Shown here: positions 25,950 through 34,290 of the stretch, one piece after another
Layout of the letters: the number at the start of each line of letters is the position of its first letter
Position numbering within the stretch: position 1 is the first letter of the stretch
DNA from: Nitrospiraceae bacterium UBA6905
GTDB lineage: Bacteria; Nitrospirota; Thermodesulfovibrionia; Thermodesulfovibrionales; UBA6898
Assembly (NCBI GenBank): GCA_002451165.1
Contig: DKBH01000051.1
Coordinates: 1 to 62,852, forward strand
DNA: 62,852 nucleotides
Reading direction: 5' to 3'
Program-made: the position numbers and the translations under genes
Notes under the pieces: generated by a model
The model's input: the letters and a program-made list of their open reading frames with translations, nothing else
Databases searched by the model: none
Told to the model about the DNA's origin: nothing

Positions 25950-26404
25950 TAGCTGACCGAAAGGTTATGGCACTCGCAAAACGACCCTTGCTGACAATGT
26001 GTGGGGGCAAAGCCTGCGCTCTTCATGGTCTATACCGGAAGTCGCAGTGTCATGTCAGCCTTTCATCTGACCTACTTATGTATTGCCAGATTTGCCGGGC
26101 TTGAACCCTACTGGCCATTTGTTTCGCCTCCTACGAGTCAGCAATTAGTTGCTGCCCACGGTCATGCCCGTTGCACTCGGCTGCCGGAGTAGAAAATGGA
26201 TCTCATACACACTTTCCCCTGGAATAAACATCCGCGATATAATTTGGGGGCAAGTGCCTTTTGGATGGTATCATAGAAACAGGAGGCAGATGAAGATATA
26301 TTCCTTCCCGTTATCCACACTGCCAAGTTTTTTCACAAAGGCAAGGTTTCTACCGGAAATCGCCGCTACCGGCTACGTGGTTAAGGTCGGAGTACTCCTT
26401 CTAC
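25950..26404. other. Stretch without a recognisable gene
   Basis: Only short frames with no family resemblance or Shine-Dalgarno site are present on either strand. Composition is more AT-rich than the flanking genes. Confidence 0.5.
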
Positions 26405-26548
26405 TCACTGTTTGGAAATGAGGATATCCGCAATAGTGTTTAAATCATATTGGATATCCCTGGCAAGGTAATCTTTGCCCTCGCAGTAATTGATAAGGTC
26501 ATCAACAGCGTCCTTGAACTCCTCCTTGATCATAGAGAGTTCTCCCAT
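26405..26548 (-). CDS. Possible small acidic protein at the end of the ECF sigma operon
   Basis: A 47-codon minus frame starting MGELSMIKEEFKDAVDDL. The frame stays open and protein-like upstream (KARECAEIYLLVTRRKKGCDG) to near the end of the DGC gene, but without a usable start codon, so the true gene may be longer and have lost its start. The charged helical sequence resembles real coding sequence. No family is recognised. Confidence 0.35.
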   Translation of the reverse strand: MGELSMIKEEFKDAVDDLINYCEGKDYLARDIQYDLNTIADILISKQ

Positions 26549-26670
26549 ACCGTCACACCCTTTCTTTCGCCTCGTGACGAGCAGATATATCTCTGCACAT
26601 TCCCTGGCCTTGCAGAGAAGCGAAGAAGCATGATTATCTGTCGCCGCTATTTCTGTAATATTTGTTAGCG

Positions 26671-27186
26671 TTATGTGCAGACTTTTGCCGCCGTGCGGCC
26701 GCAGCCGCGAGAGGATGGCTGTCTCAGCTCTGCCAGCACAGAATCCGCTACAAGCCTGGCAGCCGCTTTGCGTTCCGTCTCCGGCACCGCATCTATGTCA
26801 AAATGCTCGGTATATTTCATGTAATACGAAAGTGCATCGAACTGAGCCAGCCTGTCCTTCCCAACCAGATTTTCCAGAACCCTACCGTGGCATCGAAGGA
26901 AACAGCCGTCTATGAGCACAATCTTTTCCGCATTCTTTATCCACTGTGCTATAGCCGAACCGGGTACAGTGAACAATTCCCCGTGACAACCCCTTCGATA
27001 AGGCTCCGCCTTTGCTACAAGGTGGGCTGCAAGACGGGCGATCTCCCCCCTGATGCAGGCACCTTCACATGAGAGGACTGGTATTTTTGCTTCCCCCAGG
27101 TTTTCGCTGCCAACCTTTTCCCCTACGGGACAAGTCCCATCGGTTTTTGAAATCTCGACTGTGAATATGCCGTTTGCCTCGTTCAT
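26671..27186 (-). CDS. DGC-domain putative zinc-binding protein
   Basis: A 171-residue protein. The name-giving motif appears as VLIDGCFLRCHGRVLE, with further conserved Cys in SCEGACIRGE and RRGCHGE. The four-Cys set is thought to bind zinc in the DGC family; its role is unknown. GGGAGGAAG precedes the ATG. It lies in a minus-strand group with a 52-residue protein, a SHOCT protein and an ECF sigma factor. The C-terminus has extra Cys (RGCGRTAAKVCT). Confidence 0.85.
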   Translation of the reverse strand: MNEANGIFTVEISKTDGTCPVGEKVGSENLGEAKIPVLSCEGACIRGEIARLAAHLVAKAEPYRRGCHGELFTVPGSAIAQWIKNAEKIVLIDGCFLRCHGRVLENLVGKDRLAQFDALSYYMKYTEHFDIDAVPETERKAAARLVADSVLAELRQPSSRGCGRTAAKVCT

Positions 27187-27248
27187 TTCTTCCTCCCTTG
27201 AAATTCAGCTGCATCATTATCTGGCGTGAAGCTTTGCCATCTCATTTG

Positions 27249-27407
27249 TTACATGATGCCTTTCATGACAGTTGCGCAGTCCGGAAATCCGCCCTGGCCC
27301 GCGCAGTACTTCGGCATCATTTCCGAAATCCCATGCCCCATCGGGGCGAAGTTGAAGGCATTGACTTTTTCCTCGTCTGCCTTTTCGTTCCTCTTCTTTT
27401 CACGCAT
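27249..27407 (-). CDS. 52-residue cysteine-containing small protein
   Basis: A short frame preceded by AGGAGG with six-base spacing. The sequence is strongly charged at the start (MREKKRNEKADEEK), then NFAPMGHGISEMMPKYC and GQGGFPDCATVMKG. The spacing of Cys, Met and Gly (MMPKYC...GGFPDC..VM) looks like a metal- or thiol-active motif, but I recognise no named family. It lies between the SHOCT and DGC genes in the sigma-led group. Confidence 0.65.
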   Translation of the reverse strand: MREKKRNEKADEEKVNAFNFAPMGHGISEMMPKYCAGQGGFPDCATVMKGIM

Positions 27408-27445
27408 TTCATACCTCCTGCACTCTCTAAGATTAAGATCTGAAC

Positions 27446-27706
27446 TCAGTTGTGCCCCGTTATGACTCTTTTCTTCTCTTCATACTCCTCTTTGTTGATC
27501 TCTCCCCGGGCATACCTTTTTTTGAGTGTTTCAAATGCCGAGTCCTCAGCCTCTTCGTCATGGCTGCTTGTACCGCACATACCAGACCGACATATCATCG
27601 AGCCCATACGGCCTCTCATCATGAAAAAGCAAAGAACCATCATAACTATCATGATGAGCGGGAATATCCACCAAAGTCCGTAGCCAAAGCCTGCACATGG
27701 AAACAT
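27446..27706 (-). CDS. Small membrane protein with SHOCT domain
   Basis: About 86 residues. One or two hydrophobic segments (YGLWWIFPLIMIVMMVLCFF) are followed by a Met/Cys-rich stretch (RSGMCGTSSHDE) and a C-terminal SHOCT motif (AFETLKKRYARGEINKEEY). I chose the second ATG (27706) because AAAGGAG abuts the first ATG at 27715. SHOCT domains are short oligomerisation modules. It sits 59 bases after the ECF sigma gene. Confidence 0.8.
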   Translation of the reverse strand: MFPCAGFGYGLWWIFPLIMIVMMVLCFFMMRGRMGSMICRSGMCGTSSHDEEAEDSAFETLKKRYARGEINKEEYEEKKRVITGHN

Positions 27707-27764
27707 AACTATCATCTCCTTTCTACTCTTATAGACGAAAATCGGAAAGGAAAAGATACGCTTA

Positions 27765-28379
27765 TTATTTGAGGAATTTTATTGAGGGGACCTTGCGGTC
27801 ACAGGCAAGTTCGTTTCGGTCGTCCTTGTAGAAACTGCAATGGTGTTCTAATTCTTTTTTGAGCCTTGCCCTGGCGCGATGAAGCCTGATCTTGACGGTT
27901 TCGAGCGATATATCGAGGACTTCGGCTATCTCACTATTCGTCAGTTCCTCTAGGTCGCTGAGGATCAAAACTGTCCTATAGTTTTCGGATAATCCGTCCA
28001 CGATGCCCTTAATGCAGTCGTTCATTTCCTTCCGGATAAGCTGCCTTTCCGGGGAAATGCTCAGGTCTGCGGCCATGTCCTCTTCGCAAGCGGAATCGTC
28101 AGTAAGGCCTACATCCTCTATCCGATCCTCCAGGCCCTTCACGGATTTTCTTTTATAGTCCAGCGCGGCGTTCGTTGCGATCCGGTAAATCCATGTCGAC
28201 GGACTCGAATCACCCCTGAAATCGCTTAAGCCTGCATTTACCTTCAGGAATACCTCTTGAGTAACATCATCGGAATCAGCTTCCCCAACCAGGCGTGTAA
28301 GATACCGACGAATTTTTTCATTGTAGGCGGTATAGATGTTCTGAAAATCAGGCTTGGTTTCTGAAGCTCTTCTTGTCAT
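27765..28379 (-). CDS. ECF (sigma-70 family) RNA polymerase sigma factor
   Basis: A 204-residue group 4 sigma factor. Region 2 is seen in SDDVTQEVFLKVNAGLSDF and STWIYRIATNAALDYKR. Region 4 is TNSEIAEVLDISLETVKIRL with the RARARLKKEL end. After region 4 there is an unusual tail with two Cys (HHCSFYKDDRNELACDRK), possibly a metal- or redox-sensing addition in place of a separate anti-sigma, which is not found nearby. It heads a minus-strand group with SHOCT, 52-residue and DGC genes. No Shine-Dalgarno is visible. Confidence 0.92.
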   Translation of the reverse strand: MTRRASETKPDFQNIYTAYNEKIRRYLTRLVGEADSDDVTQEVFLKVNAGLSDFRGDSSPSTWIYRIATNAALDYKRKSVKGLEDRIEDVGLTDDSACEEDMAADLSISPERQLIRKEMNDCIKGIVDGLSENYRTVLILSDLEELTNSEIAEVLDISLETVKIRLHRARARLKKELEHHCSFYKDDRNELACDRKVPSIKFLK

Positions 28380-28411
28380 TGGATTAACAGCGATGTTGGC
28401 CTCGTTGATTC

Positions 28412-28441
28412 ATTATAAGACAGAACCTTCTGTAGCAGCAA
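28412..28441 (-). promoter_or_regulatory. Predicted promoter of the ECF sigma gene
   Basis: TTGCTG (28441-28436), 18 bases, TATAAT (28417-28412) on the minus strand, about 32 bases ahead of the sigma ATG. It would be a housekeeping promoter rather than an autoregulated ECF one. Confidence 0.45.
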
Positions 28442-28574
28442 GTAGAGCCAGCTTCAGGCTAGTCAATTGCATGTTTTGCGAGATTTGTCGAGCCGATTTG
28501 TCTCTTCGCAGATAACAGCACGCGGACTTGAAGGACAATAAGTGCATTATTGATCCAGTAATCGTTACAGTTTC

Positions 28575-28594
28575 AACTCACCGAAAAGTGAGTT
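28575..28594. repeat. Perfect inverted repeat in a gene-free stretch
   Basis: AACTCAC-cgaaaa-GTGAGTT gives seven pairs. No T tract follows, so it looks more like an operator or RNA hairpin than a terminator. The surrounding 28442-28898 contains no gene I can support. Confidence 0.4.
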
Positions 28595-28898
28595 ATAGGA
28601 GGGGTTAACAACATTCTCTATTAGACGGGCAACGTATCTCTTTCCAGGAGAAATCTTGTTGTAATGGCGAGAAAGCTCCCATATCAGACTCAGGATGTAC
28701 ATCTCGACAATGATTTTTCCTTGACATGCGGAATTCTTTCAGCATTCGAGAGTCTTTTAGTTTAGGCGCTGCGAGGGGTAGTCGGTGTTAGCCAGATTCC
28801 TATTACCCTCGGTATATGAAACATCCTTCGGCAGTACGCAGTTATCGAGAATTGCAACTGCCGAGGGTTCCATGAAAAAAACCTCCCCTGGAACTCTC

Positions 28899-29198
28899 CT
28901 ACTTGGGGGATTCTTTGATGCCGATTTCCTTTCCCACATCTGCAAACAACTTTTTTTCGTGCTTCATAATGTTCATGCAGGAAGGTGAATGAGAACAGGC
29001 ATCTGCAAATTCCTCATATGTCTTATATTTGACCTTCATCTGTTCCTTGTCCATAACAACCTTACCGTTCAGGATGGTTTGACCATCATGGCATGCTCCG
29101 CAGTGTCTGTCCCATAATGATATGTGATCAGTCTTGCCACAGCCTGATATAGCCATAAGCAGAAAAACTATGACTTTCATGATGTTATCTCTTGGCAT
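28899..29198 (-). CDS. Small c-type cytochrome, predicted lipoprotein
   Basis: A 99-residue protein with a short signal sequence (MKVIVFLLMAISGC) ending in a lipobox-like ISGC, and one heme motif CGACH. The heme distal ligand could be a Met in SPSCMNIMKH. The start at 29198 follows GAGGGGAG; an inner ATG at 29180 is also possible and keeps the signal peptide. It is probably a monoheme electron carrier at the membrane surface. Confidence 0.8.
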   Translation of the reverse strand: MPRDNIMKVIVFLLMAISGCGKTDHISLWDRHCGACHDGQTILNGKVVMDKEQMKVKYKTYEEFADACSHSPSCMNIMKHEKKLFADVGKEIGIKESPK

Positions 29199-29267
29199 TA
29201 CTCCCCTCTGCGTACGCGATATTTCAACAACAGACTATCTCATGCAATCGTTAACATTATATCACGC

Positions 29268-29650
29268 TCAGCGCGCATGGTTTTCAATTATCTCTCTGCA
29301 CACATCCCTAAGCATGCTCCATTGAGACAGCTCCAGAAAGGTCATGCAGATCATCATCAACCCCATCCTTCTCAGCTGCCGGTTGCCCCGCTTCAATATC
29401 TTGCTGGCACTTTCAAGCTTGCCCGACTGACATACCGTAGGGCCTGCCCTGCAATGGCAATGAGTTTCTGGTGTGAGCAATAGTGTCCGCTCCGCCCTAT
29501 TTCGGCAAGAAAGGTGGTCGCCGTTCGCTTGCTGACCTTCTCTATCGGCCTCATGATATTGAAGTCTTCCCGCTACTGTATTCCGTAAGGGTTTTTGAGG
29601 GAAAGAATCTCCTTGCTTTTTTCATATCCATATGACCTTTTAAGCGCCAT
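29268..29650 (-). pseudogene. IS110/IS116-type transposase remnant
   Basis: Minus-strand frames give the C-terminal Transposase_20 region in pieces. KVSKRTATTFLAEIG and YCSHQKLIAIAG are in one frame, with an in-frame TAG before it. SGKLESASKILKRGNRQLRR is in another, ending at 29268. A frameshift near 29410 joins them. The N-terminal catalytic half is missing. It is not the same sequence as the IS110 copy at 60961. Confidence 0.72.
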
Positions 29651-29735
29651 CCCCCTTGAGGCCTGATAGGTTGAAGACCTTGATAAACGCAGCACTGAAA
29701 TATATGTCTGCGATAAGGAGTCAGCTTTTCTAAGC

Positions 29736-30245
29736 TTACCCGCCCCAGGGCATGTTTTCGTAGACCTTGGTCAACTGCTCGCGGAACTCCCGGAAGAATC
29801 GCTCATGGCCCCGCTCCCAACCGGCGAGCATCGAAAGCGCCTCCCGCGCCTTTCCCTCAGTCTGACTCGCCATCTTTTCATAGAACTCGCTCAGGTCCTT
29901 CTCGATCAGCCAGGCCATGCTGAAGACTGTGAGATCCGGCACCATGGACTCCAGGAGCACCTGCTCCGAGAACTCCGCTTTTGCCCGGTCATCGAAGAAG
30001 TTGGTCCGGGGGAGGACAATCTCTTTATCAAGCGCTATCCGGTCAGGCCCTCCCTGTCTGAGGCCCTGCAGAATATTATTAATGATGAGGATATGCTTCT
30101 CCTCCTCCTCGATCACGCGCCTAAAGGCACTCACAGCCGCCCCCCAGCCCATGCGTGCCAGCGCCGCCTGAAAAAAGCTCTTCCCGGTCTCTTCCTGATT
30201 CAGGGCGTATTCAAAGATCCTGATAAGGTTCTGTTCAGCAGGCAA
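29736..30245 (-). CDS. Ferritin-like diiron-type protein
   Basis: A 169-residue four-helix protein. Candidate metal ligands occur in rubrerythrin-like spacing: FEYALNQEETGK, VIEEEEKHI (ExxH), LIEKDLSEFYEKM and WERGHERFF (ExxH). There is no rubredoxin domain. Likely roles are peroxide reduction or iron handling under anaerobic conditions. It lies near two small cytochrome genes on the same strand. Confidence 0.85.
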   Translation of the reverse strand: MPAEQNLIRIFEYALNQEETGKSFFQAALARMGWGAAVSAFRRVIEEEEKHILIINNILQGLRQGGPDRIALDKEIVLPRTNFFDDRAKAEFSEQVLLESMVPDLTVFSMAWLIEKDLSEFYEKMASQTEGKAREALSMLAGWERGHERFFREFREQLTKVYENMPWGG

Positions 30246-30305
30246 GGCTTCCTCCTTCTTTTGAAGACCATTGTCTTTTTCGTATGGGTTATGGGTAGCA
30301 ATACA

Positions 30306-30659
30306 CTAATTGAATGTCGTCAGGATATAGTCTGCAATCCTCTGCGCCTCATCGTCAGAGATCTTGTATTTATCGAACATTTTCATGCCTGACCATTCCT
30401 GGGGGTGTGTCGGTGCAGGTCCGGGATTTCTCATTTTGTTGATAATGTCGGATGCAGTCATAATATTGTTAGCCTCTCGGTCTTTTTTATTCAATGTTTT
30501 TTTCGGATTGAGGATATTCCCTCCGTCGCGGTGGCAGGCTACACAATGTTCCTTGAACAACATCTCGCCGGTCTTTTCCTCTGCAACGCCGACTCCTGCA
30601 ATCAACAGTATGCAAAAGACTCCTGCAACGAAAAGACCCAACAGATTGAAACGCTTCAT
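30306..30659 (-). CDS. Small periplasmic c-type cytochrome (c6/c553-like)
   Basis: A 117-residue protein with a signal peptide (LLGLFVAGVFCILLIAGVGVA), heme motif CVACH and a likely Met axial ligand in EWSGMKMFDKY, then a C-terminal helix (DDEAQRIADYI). I chose the ATG at 30659 because AAAGGAG lies five bases before it; the ATG at 30674 overlaps that site. It is a single-heme electron shuttle, partner unknown. Confidence 0.9.
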   Translation of the reverse strand: MKRFNLLGLFVAGVFCILLIAGVGVAEEKTGEMLFKEHCVACHRDGGNILNPKKTLNKKDREANNIMTASDIINKMRNPGPAPTHPQEWSGMKMFDKYKISDDEAQRIADYILTTFN

Positions 30660-30782
30660 GACCGCTCCTTTCATCGCTGAAATAAAACATAACCGGCGAT
30701 TGGTCCCTCATAGATGCAGTATTATCATAATCATTCGGCCATGTCCTTTACAATCCGTCACGCCCACAAGACGGGCAGAGTC

Positions 30783-31295
30783 TTAATCCCTGACCTCCTC
30801 GGGAACTTCAGGCGCATAGGCAAACCTTTCCGAGGTAAATGCCTGTATGCTGAAGACCAGAATCGAAACGATCCCCCAGGTGAGTCCGACGACGACGCCG
30901 AGGTCAATGATGCCCCGCCAGGGCTGCGAAACAGCGCGGACAAGGACAACAAGGAGGATAATGCCGGCAGTAACGGAAAACGACGTGATCTTTCGCTTCC
31001 GGGTGGCATGAAAGAACCCCATACAGAAGAGCGGCGCCAAGAGCACACGGAAGAAAGAGGGATGCTGCAAAAGATATTTCGCCCGCGCAGCCACCCGGGG
31101 CGAAAACCGCTGTTGGAAGGCGCGATAACCTTCAGCATAGGCCATGAAAAGGAGGACAACGAGCAGAAAAACCCAATGCTGACAATGCCAGGACAGGGCA
31201 AAGGCGCCGCGTGCCGCGCTCGACAGCCGATAGACAGCGCTCGAGAGCAGGAACATGACCCCGAGAATTCCCCAGACCGCTCCGATCAGGCCCAT
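30783..31295 (-). CDS. Integral membrane protein of unknown function
   Basis: A 170-residue protein with about four transmembrane segments (MGLIGAVWGILGVMFLLSSA, HWVFLLVVLLFMAYAEGY, FSVTAGIILLVVLVRAV, IIDLGVVVGLTWGIVSILVF). His and Arg residues lie between the second and third. AGGAGG precedes the ATG. Its position between a cytochrome and a rubredoxin-like protein hints at redox work, but there is no direct sign. Confidence 0.78.
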   Translation of the reverse strand: MGLIGAVWGILGVMFLLSSAVYRLSSAARGAFALSWHCQHWVFLLVVLLFMAYAEGYRAFQQRFSPRVAARAKYLLQHPSFFRVLLAPLFCMGFFHATRKRKITSFSVTAGIILLVVLVRAVSQPWRGIIDLGVVVGLTWGIVSILVFSIQAFTSERFAYAPEVPEEVRD

Positions 31296-31368
31296 GCTTC
31301 AAAACCTCCTGTTTGTTTCCTCTCCCGGTTCATAGAGCCTTCATGCTCTGCTGCCCCTGCATCAATGG

Positions 31369-31563
31369 CTACGCTTCCTGTTCCTTGTCCGTGCTCTTAT
31401 GAAAGACTTCGGTATTAATGTTCCCTGATTTTTCTCCTCCACAGCCGGGGATGTAACAGGTCACATCGACATATGCACAACGCTCTTTGCAGGACGGGCA
31501 GATATCCGGTGGGACTTCTGCTGTGATGGTGTTGTCGCAGCTGCTGCATTTCCAGGTAGTCAT
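31369..31563 (-). CDS. Small rubredoxin-like/zinc-ribbon protein
   Basis: A 64-residue protein. WKCSSCDNTITAEVPPDICPSC has the two CxxC pairs and spacing of rubredoxin-like domains; two more Cys follow (CAYVDVTCYIPGC). The inner ATG at 31563 was chosen because AGAAGGAG precedes it. Electron transfer or zinc binding are both possible. It overlaps no gene but lies 20 bases after pfkA in the same direction. Confidence 0.78.
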   Translation of the reverse strand: MTTWKCSSCDNTITAEVPPDICPSCKERCAYVDVTCYIPGCGGEKSGNINTEVFHKSTDKEQEA

Positions 31564-31583
31564 GGCATCTCCTTCTGCACGAT

Positions 31584-32663
31584 TCATCTTCCGAAACTGA
31601 TTCCGATGGATTCAGCCGCCCGGACCATATCGCCGGCCGGGTCGACAAGCTTAAGCTTCCTGATAGCCTTTTTGATCGGAACAGACGTAATCTCCGGCGG
31701 TCTGTAGGAGACCATATGGCCGAATTTCTTCCGGGCGACGAGTTCCACGGCCTTCACGCCGTACTGCGTTGCCAGTATTCTATCAGCAGCACAGGGAGAC
31801 CCTCCCCGCTGCAGATGGCCGAGCACGGTAACCCGCACATCCATGCCGGTCTTCCGCCTGATCCCTTCTCCCACAGCCGCACCAGCTCCTGAAAAATGGA
31901 TCGCATATCCCGAGGGGTCCCTTTCTACCACCGCCATCTCTCCTTTCAGCGGCTTTGCTCCCTCGGCAACAACGACAATGCTGGAACAGCAGTTCTCTTT
32001 ACTCCGATCGGCAATCTTGCGGCAGACCCTGCTCATGTCATAGGGGATTTCGGGTATAAGGATCACGTCTGCGCTGCCGGCTATGCCGGCTTCGAGCGCT
32101 ATCCATCCTGCATATCTTCCCATCATCTCGACAACCACGACCCGGTGATGGCTCTCCGCAGTTGTATGGAGCTTGTCAAGCGCATCCGTCGCTGTCGCAA
32201 CCGCGGTCATAAACCCAAAGGTCACGGCGGTCTCAGACAGGTCATTGTCTATCGTCTTCGGTACACCGATCACCGGAACACCCTTTTGGAAGAGCCTCTG
32301 TGCTATGGCGAGGGAGCCGTCACCCCCTATCACGACAACAGCATCGAGTCTCAACTTCCGGATATTTCGTATGGCCGTTTCGGAAAGGTCTTTCTCTGCA
32401 AGTCTTCCCTTCTCGCGCACCTCTACGGCAAAGGGGTTACCCCGATTCGTGGTCCCGAGGATCGTCCCCCCCCGGGGCAGGATGCCGCGCGTATGCCACG
32501 GCTTGAGCTGCTTGGTGTTCGTCTTCCCCAGCAGTCCTTCGAACCCGTCGAAGATCCCTATAACGGTCCAGCCGTATGTGAGGGTCGCGCTTCTCACGAC
32601 AGCTCTGATGACGCCATTCAGGCCGGGAGCGTCGCCTCCTCCGGTAAGAACCCCTATCCTCAT
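31584..32663 (-). CDS. pfkA: 6-phosphofructokinase (ATP- or PPi-dependent)
   Basis: A 359-residue PfkA-family kinase. TGGGDAPGLN is the N-terminal nucleotide loop, IGGDGS the phosphate-donor site, PKTIDND the catalytic segment and MMGRYAGWIA the sugar site. The Gly in GGDGS suggests ATP use, while the Lys in PKTIDND is common in the PPi and mixed-substrate group, so the donor is uncertain. It commits fructose-6-phosphate to glycolysis, or works reversibly if PPi-linked. It follows cutA by three bases in an operon led by the aminopeptidase. Confidence 0.95.
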   Translation of the reverse strand: MRIGVLTGGGDAPGLNGVIRAVVRSATLTYGWTVIGIFDGFEGLLGKTNTKQLKPWHTRGILPRGGTILGTTNRGNPFAVEVREKGRLAEKDLSETAIRNIRKLRLDAVVVIGGDGSLAIAQRLFQKGVPVIGVPKTIDNDLSETAVTFGFMTAVATATDALDKLHTTAESHHRVVVVEMMGRYAGWIALEAGIAGSADVILIPEIPYDMSRVCRKIADRSKENCCSSIVVVAEGAKPLKGEMAVVERDPSGYAIHFSGAGAAVGEGIRRKTGMDVRVTVLGHLQRGGSPCAADRILATQYGVKAVELVARKKFGHMVSYRPPEITSVPIKKAIRKLKLVDPAGDMVRAAESIGISFGR

Positions 32664-32666
32664 CAG

Positions 32667-32990
32667 CTATCCTTTTTCAGTCTCTGCACCGAGCCAGGCA
32701 AGATATTCCTCGAAGCCTTCGACGACGGGCAGGGCAATGATCTCAGGAACAGAGTAACTATGGAGTTCTTTGACCTTGCGCACCACATCGGCAAAGAGCT
32801 CTTTTCTTGTCTTGGCTATCATGAGGACTTCCTTCTCATCGGCTACCCTTCCCTGCCAACGATACATGGAGCGGACCTCTTTGACAATATTGACACATGC
32901 AGCAAGCCTCCCCTCAACAAGAGCTTTTGCTATGTTGGCCGCTTCATCCCCGGATGCTGCGGTTATCAGCACTACCAGCGCCTCTGTCAC
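32667..32990 (-). CDS. cutA: Divalent cation tolerance protein CutA
   Basis: A 107-residue CutA1-type trimeric protein, the normal length. GRLAACVNIVKEVRSMYRWQG and EVLMIAKTRKELF are typical family segments. It is linked to copper and metal tolerance, but the mechanism is poorly known. Its ATG overlaps the aminopeptidase stop by four bases. Confidence 0.95.
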   Translation of the reverse strand: MTEALVVLITAASGDEAANIAKALVEGRLAACVNIVKEVRSMYRWQGRVADEKEVLMIAKTRKELFADVVRKVKELHSYSVPEIIALPVVEGFEEYLAWLGAETEKG

Positions 32991-34123
32991 AGCACTCCTC
33001 CCGTAAACTTTCCCTGTTTCATGAGAACCATCTTCTTCCCTTTTTTGCTGATAACCTGCACGGTCGGCCGGAAAAAGATGAAGTCCTGGTGAAACGGGGC
33101 CTGGACCTTGCCGCCAAAAGAGCTGTTATCCCCAAGGGCAATATGGATGGTGCCGAGGATCTTCTCTGATTCCAGAATGTTTTCCGGCCTCTTCGCCATG
33201 TCGTTCGTGCCGATCCCGAACTCTGCGATGTTTCTGTTCTCGATCCGTTCAGACAGCTTCTTTTCGAGTTCCAGGGCGTAGTGATCCGTACCGATAATAT
33301 CTACCACCAGACCATTTCGCACGATGAGCGTGACCGCAGATCCGAGCTCCCGTTCCGGCGCCCATGCCAGTACCAGCTTTCCCTTTGCCGTCCCCTCCAC
33401 CAAGGCGAAATAGACCTCACCAGCGGGAAGGTTGCCAAATGCACCGGCAGACTTCAGCAACCCTGTATCGATTCCTGCAGGCCTTCCGGCTACAGAAAAG
33501 GAGATGTCTGTGCCGTTGGGCGTCTTGACAGCGATGGACTCTGCGCCGGCAAACGCTGCAGCAATCTTCTTTGTTCGTGCAGCCAGAGCCTTTCCGTCGG
33601 CACGCATGGGGCCTTCGAGCATGTTCACATCAAACAGCGGCATGCTCGCATACCGCGTACCGCAGATACGCGTCAGCAGGTCCCGAAATCGCGTATGGCT
33701 CGAAGAAAAATACGAGAGGGCGATGACCGCATCTACTGCATCTGCCTTGTGGCGCCTGACGATGTCTTCAGCTGTTTTCATCTCCCTGTCGGTTATGCGC
33801 TTGGCAAGCAGCCTGCCCAGCAGCCGGCGTCTGCGTAGTCCCGCGACAGTTTTCCCACCATAGGCCCGCTCCCATGCCATGGCAGGAGGTTCGATTCCGT
33901 GAGCACCAACAGACGCATATTCGAGGCAGACTACTTCTCGTGCGACCGTCTTGCCGATCTCGGCGGCGAGAAAGGCGATACAGGAAAGTCTTGTCCGCTG
34001 CTCGGCGGTCCTGCCGTCGAGCAGTTCCCCGGGGACAGGCCGGTCCGTAACCACCAGGACTCGTTCGTTTTTTCTTATGGCGAGATTTTTTGTGAAGATG
34101 TTCCTCAGCACCGTTGTGATCAC
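32987..34123 (-). CDS. Aminopeptidase, M29-like
   Basis: A 378-residue protein starting with GTG at 34123, which has GGAGGAAGG upstream. The frame stays open further to 34183 but without such a site. The C-terminal half matches M29-type leucyl aminopeptidases: EFGIGTNDMAKRPENILESE, ILGTIHIALGDNSSFGGK and APFHQDFIF supply the Glu/His/Asp metal ligands. It probably removes N-terminal residues from peptides in the cytosol. First gene of an operon with cutA and pfkA. Confidence 0.85.
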   Translation of the reverse strand: MITTVLRNIFTKNLAIRKNERVLVVTDRPVPGELLDGRTAEQRTRLSCIAFLAAEIGKTVAREVVCLEYASVGAHGIEPPAMAWERAYGGKTVAGLRRRRLLGRLLAKRITDREMKTAEDIVRRHKADAVDAVIALSYFSSSHTRFRDLLTRICGTRYASMPLFDVNMLEGPMRADGKALAARTKKIAAAFAGAESIAVKTPNGTDISFSVAGRPAGIDTGLLKSAGAFGNLPAGEVYFALVEGTAKGKLVLAWAPERELGSAVTLIVRNGLVVDIIGTDHYALELEKKLSERIENRNIAEFGIGTNDMAKRPENILESEKILGTIHIALGDNSSFGGKVQAPFHQDFIFFRPTVQVISKKGKKMVLMKQGKFTGGVL

Positions 34124-34242
34124 TTGTTTCCTTCCTCCGGGAACGCCGTCTGAGGAACGGAGAACACAGGACAGGAAGTCCATGATGAAACAAAACTATC
34201 GGTCATGCAGAAAATGCCCTCCAGGTTGAGCGCTCACTACAA

Positions 34243-34271
34243 AATATATTGTGCGAGGCCCTGTTTGTCAA
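34243..34271 (-). promoter_or_regulatory. Strong predicted promoter of the aminopeptidase-cutA-pfkA operon
   Basis: TTGACA (34271-34266), 17 bases, TATATT (34248-34243). Transcription would start near 34236, leaving a leader of about 110 bases. It begins at the end of purF, whose stop is at 34291. Confidence 0.68.
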
Positions 34272-34290
34272 GGCGGGGAACCGATCCGGC

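Noticed and set aside
28785..28988. Plus-strand frame over the small cytochrome
   Set aside because: Shadow of the minus-strand cytochrome gene, which has a signal peptide and a heme motif.
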